The position numbers were made by a program, and so were the translations under genes. Shown here piece by piece: positions 62,904 through 64,000 of a DNA stretch of 64,000 bases. The notes below the pieces were generated by a model. That model ran no database searches. It was given only the letters and a program-made list of their open reading frames with translations, and was not told the origin of the DNA. Where the stretch lies: contig NZ_KI519429.1 of NCBI RefSeq assembly GCF_000482465.1, positions 124,001-188,000 of the forward strand, written 5' to 3'. Each line of letters begins with the position of its first letter. Position 1 is the first letter of the stretch. Source of the stretch: Runella limosa DSM 17973. GTDB taxonomy: Bacteria > Bacteroidota > Bacteroidia > Cytophagales > Spirosomataceae.

Positions 62904-63773
62904 TTACACCTTTTGGTTCTTCAAAAATGCCTCCAATGACGTGCTCGGCTCGCCAAGTTCTTTCCAAAGTGCTTGACCGTAAAAATCTTCGGTGGTACCT
63001 TCATAAAAGGCAAACAAGTCGGCCAAACTCTTCATGGTTGGCGAGAAAAACCCAATTACTTTAACCATCCAGAGAGGTAAAACTTGCAATTTCAGGGAAG
63101 GTTTTTGGGCTTTTAGCCGTTGATAAACGGCTTCGTAGTCCATTTTTTCGCGTCCTTGTACTACGTAATGTTGGTAATAAGCCGTTGGGTTTCCTACCGC
63201 TTTGGCGACCCATTGGGCATAATCGGTCGAATTAGTCCAATAAAATTCTACGGGTTTTCCCACCCACTGCAAGGTTTCTTTTTTGATGGCCCATTCGATG
63301 CTGTCCAAAAACCACGTTGGGTGAAAAATCGTAAACGGAATACCCGATTCTTCGATGTAACGATGCCCCTCGCGGCGGGTTTGATTTTGGTAAAATTCCT
63401 TAGGCTGGCGAATCGACGGGTGAGCACCTAACGCACCAATCTTCAAAATTTGCTGAACACCTACCGCTTGACACGCCTCCACGATATTTTTGACGCCTTC
63501 TCGCTCCAAAAAAAACGAGCTTTTCGCGCCATTCTCCTCGGCACTTAGATTGACGTAAACGTAAGTACTGCCTTTCAAAGCGCGCGACAAACTTGGTACG
63601 TCGCGCACATCAGCCACCGCAAATGTCACTTCTTTTGGGAGCAATTGTTTGGCTTTTTCGGGATTACGCACCACTGCCCGTACTTGATAGCCGTAAGCCA
63701 AGAGGGCTTTCACTACGGGAATGGCCAAACGCCCCGTAGCGCCTATGACAGAAATAATGGTTGTTGAATTCAT
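62904..63773 (-). CDS. NmrA-like NAD(P)-binding protein
   Basis: This 289-residue atypical short-chain dehydrogenase/reductase has the Rossmann motif VIGATGRLAIPV at about 9-20 and a FTIFHPTWFLDS segment. NmrA-like proteins sense NAD(P) or reduce quinones and azo compounds. The substrate is unknown. It precedes the kinase gene by 23 bp. Confidence 0.88.
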   Translation of the reverse strand: MNSTTIISVIGATGRLAIPVVKALLAYGYQVRAVVRNPEKAKQLLPKEVTFAVADVRDVPSLSRALKGSTYVYVNLSAEENGAKSSFFLEREGVKNIVEACQAVGVQQILKIGALGAHPSIRQPKEFYQNQTRREGHRYIEESGIPFTIFHPTWFLDSIEWAIKKETLQWVGKPVEFYWTNSTDYAQWVAKAVGNPTAYYQHYVVQGREKMDYEAVYQRLKAQKPSLKLQVLPLWMVKVIGFFSPTMKSLADLFAFYEGTTEDFYGQALWKELGEPSTSLEAFLKNQKV

Positions 63774-63780
63774 GGGAAAT

Positions 63781-63921
63781 TTAACAAATTAAAAGGTTAG
63801 ACGATAGAACGGTATGGACAAAAACCCTTGCTGATGGTAAGCGAAAATTCCCGACGGTTTGGGTAGATTGGACAAAAGAGTAATATCCCAAAAGTAGCAA
63901 AAAGAAAAGCTTTGTTTTCAT
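63781..63921 (-). CDS. Possible 46-residue secreted peptide
   Basis: The open frame begins MKTKLFFLLLLGYYSF, a plausible signal peptide, and ends seven bases before the NmrA-like start. No family is recognised, and the short length makes it doubtful. The remaining 79 bp to the window end show nothing clear. Confidence 0.25.
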   Translation of the reverse strand: MKTKLFFLLLLGYYSFVQSTQTVGNFRLPSARVFVHTVLSSNLLIC

Positions 63922-64000
63922 GGCCTTTGTTATGGTTTGTTTTCGGTACAAAATTCTCCGAAAACCAGCCCCTCTCAAACGTAACAGCAGGTGAAGTGAC

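Overview
The window looks like chromosome of a Bacteroidota bacterium, most likely order Cytophagales (Runella/Spirosoma-like; this placement is inference). The signs are repeated TAnnTTTG -7 promoter elements, weak Shine-Dalgarno sequences, a TonB receptor with an N-terminal carboxypeptidase-like domain, DUF3667 and LytTR/LytS-type genes, a Sec/lipoprotein clade II NosZ, and many short palindromic intergenic repeats. No rRNA, tRNA, phage or complete insertion sequence was seen. Coding density is high and gaps over 300 bp are rare; the only one, 21906-22299, is filled mainly by a 37-bp tandem repeat.

Region 1 (1-13.9 kb) is respiratory and metal-related. It holds the C-terminal part of a di-haem cytochrome c peroxidase, a PepSY membrane protein and a Crp/Fnr regulator. 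A one-direction nitrous oxide reductase run follows: cytochrome c lipoprotein, nosZ, a membrane-domain/NosL fusion, nosD, nosF, nosY. Downstream are a fasciclin lipoprotein, a cupin, and a metal-uptake-like trio of a CxGKC protein, a coiled-coil lipoprotein and a TonB receptor.

Region 2 (13.9-31.8 kb) is mostly housekeeping and accessory. It contains a YoeB-type toxin-antitoxin pair, a sialidase-like protein, a rhamnose mutarotase-like protein, a NuiA-like nuclease inhibitor, ketoglutarate-semialdehyde dehydrogenase, SPFH/NfeD, a Kazal lipoprotein, a Gfo/Idh/MocA oxidoreductase, pckA, a haem/FG-GAP lipoprotein, a beta-lactamase-like hydrolase, an FMN glutamate synthase-like protein and dprA.

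Region 3 (31.8-40.4 kb) is a tolC-RND-adaptor-lipoprotein operon divergent from an OmpR-type response regulator and histidine kinase. A 147-bp imperfect palindrome lies between the two transcription units.

Region 4 (40.4-55.7 kb) is the most interesting part: a complete cytosolic [NiFe]-hydrogenase locus resembling group 2a (cyanobacterial HupSL, mycobacterial Huc). It runs small unknown gene, TetR regulator, twin palindromic operator, hupS, hupL, hupD, two small unknown genes, TPR protein, hypA-B-F-C-D-E, NHL-repeat protein, nickel permease, small unknown gene, bifunctional-nuclease-family gene. Two of the unknown proteins, 5 kb apart, are paralogues of each other. The small subunit lacks the fourth ligands expected for 4Fe-4S proximal and distal clusters. 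No cytochrome b or membrane subunit is present.

Region 5 (55.8-64 kb) carries an aldo/keto reductase, an Rpn-type nuclease with a GIEK repeat tail, a DegT aminotransferase divergent from nagA, two membrane proteins, a LytS/LytTR two-component pair and an NmrA-like protein.

Together the locus suggests a heterotroph that can respire N2O and scavenge H2. A direct H2-to-N2O coupling is only an inference from gene content.
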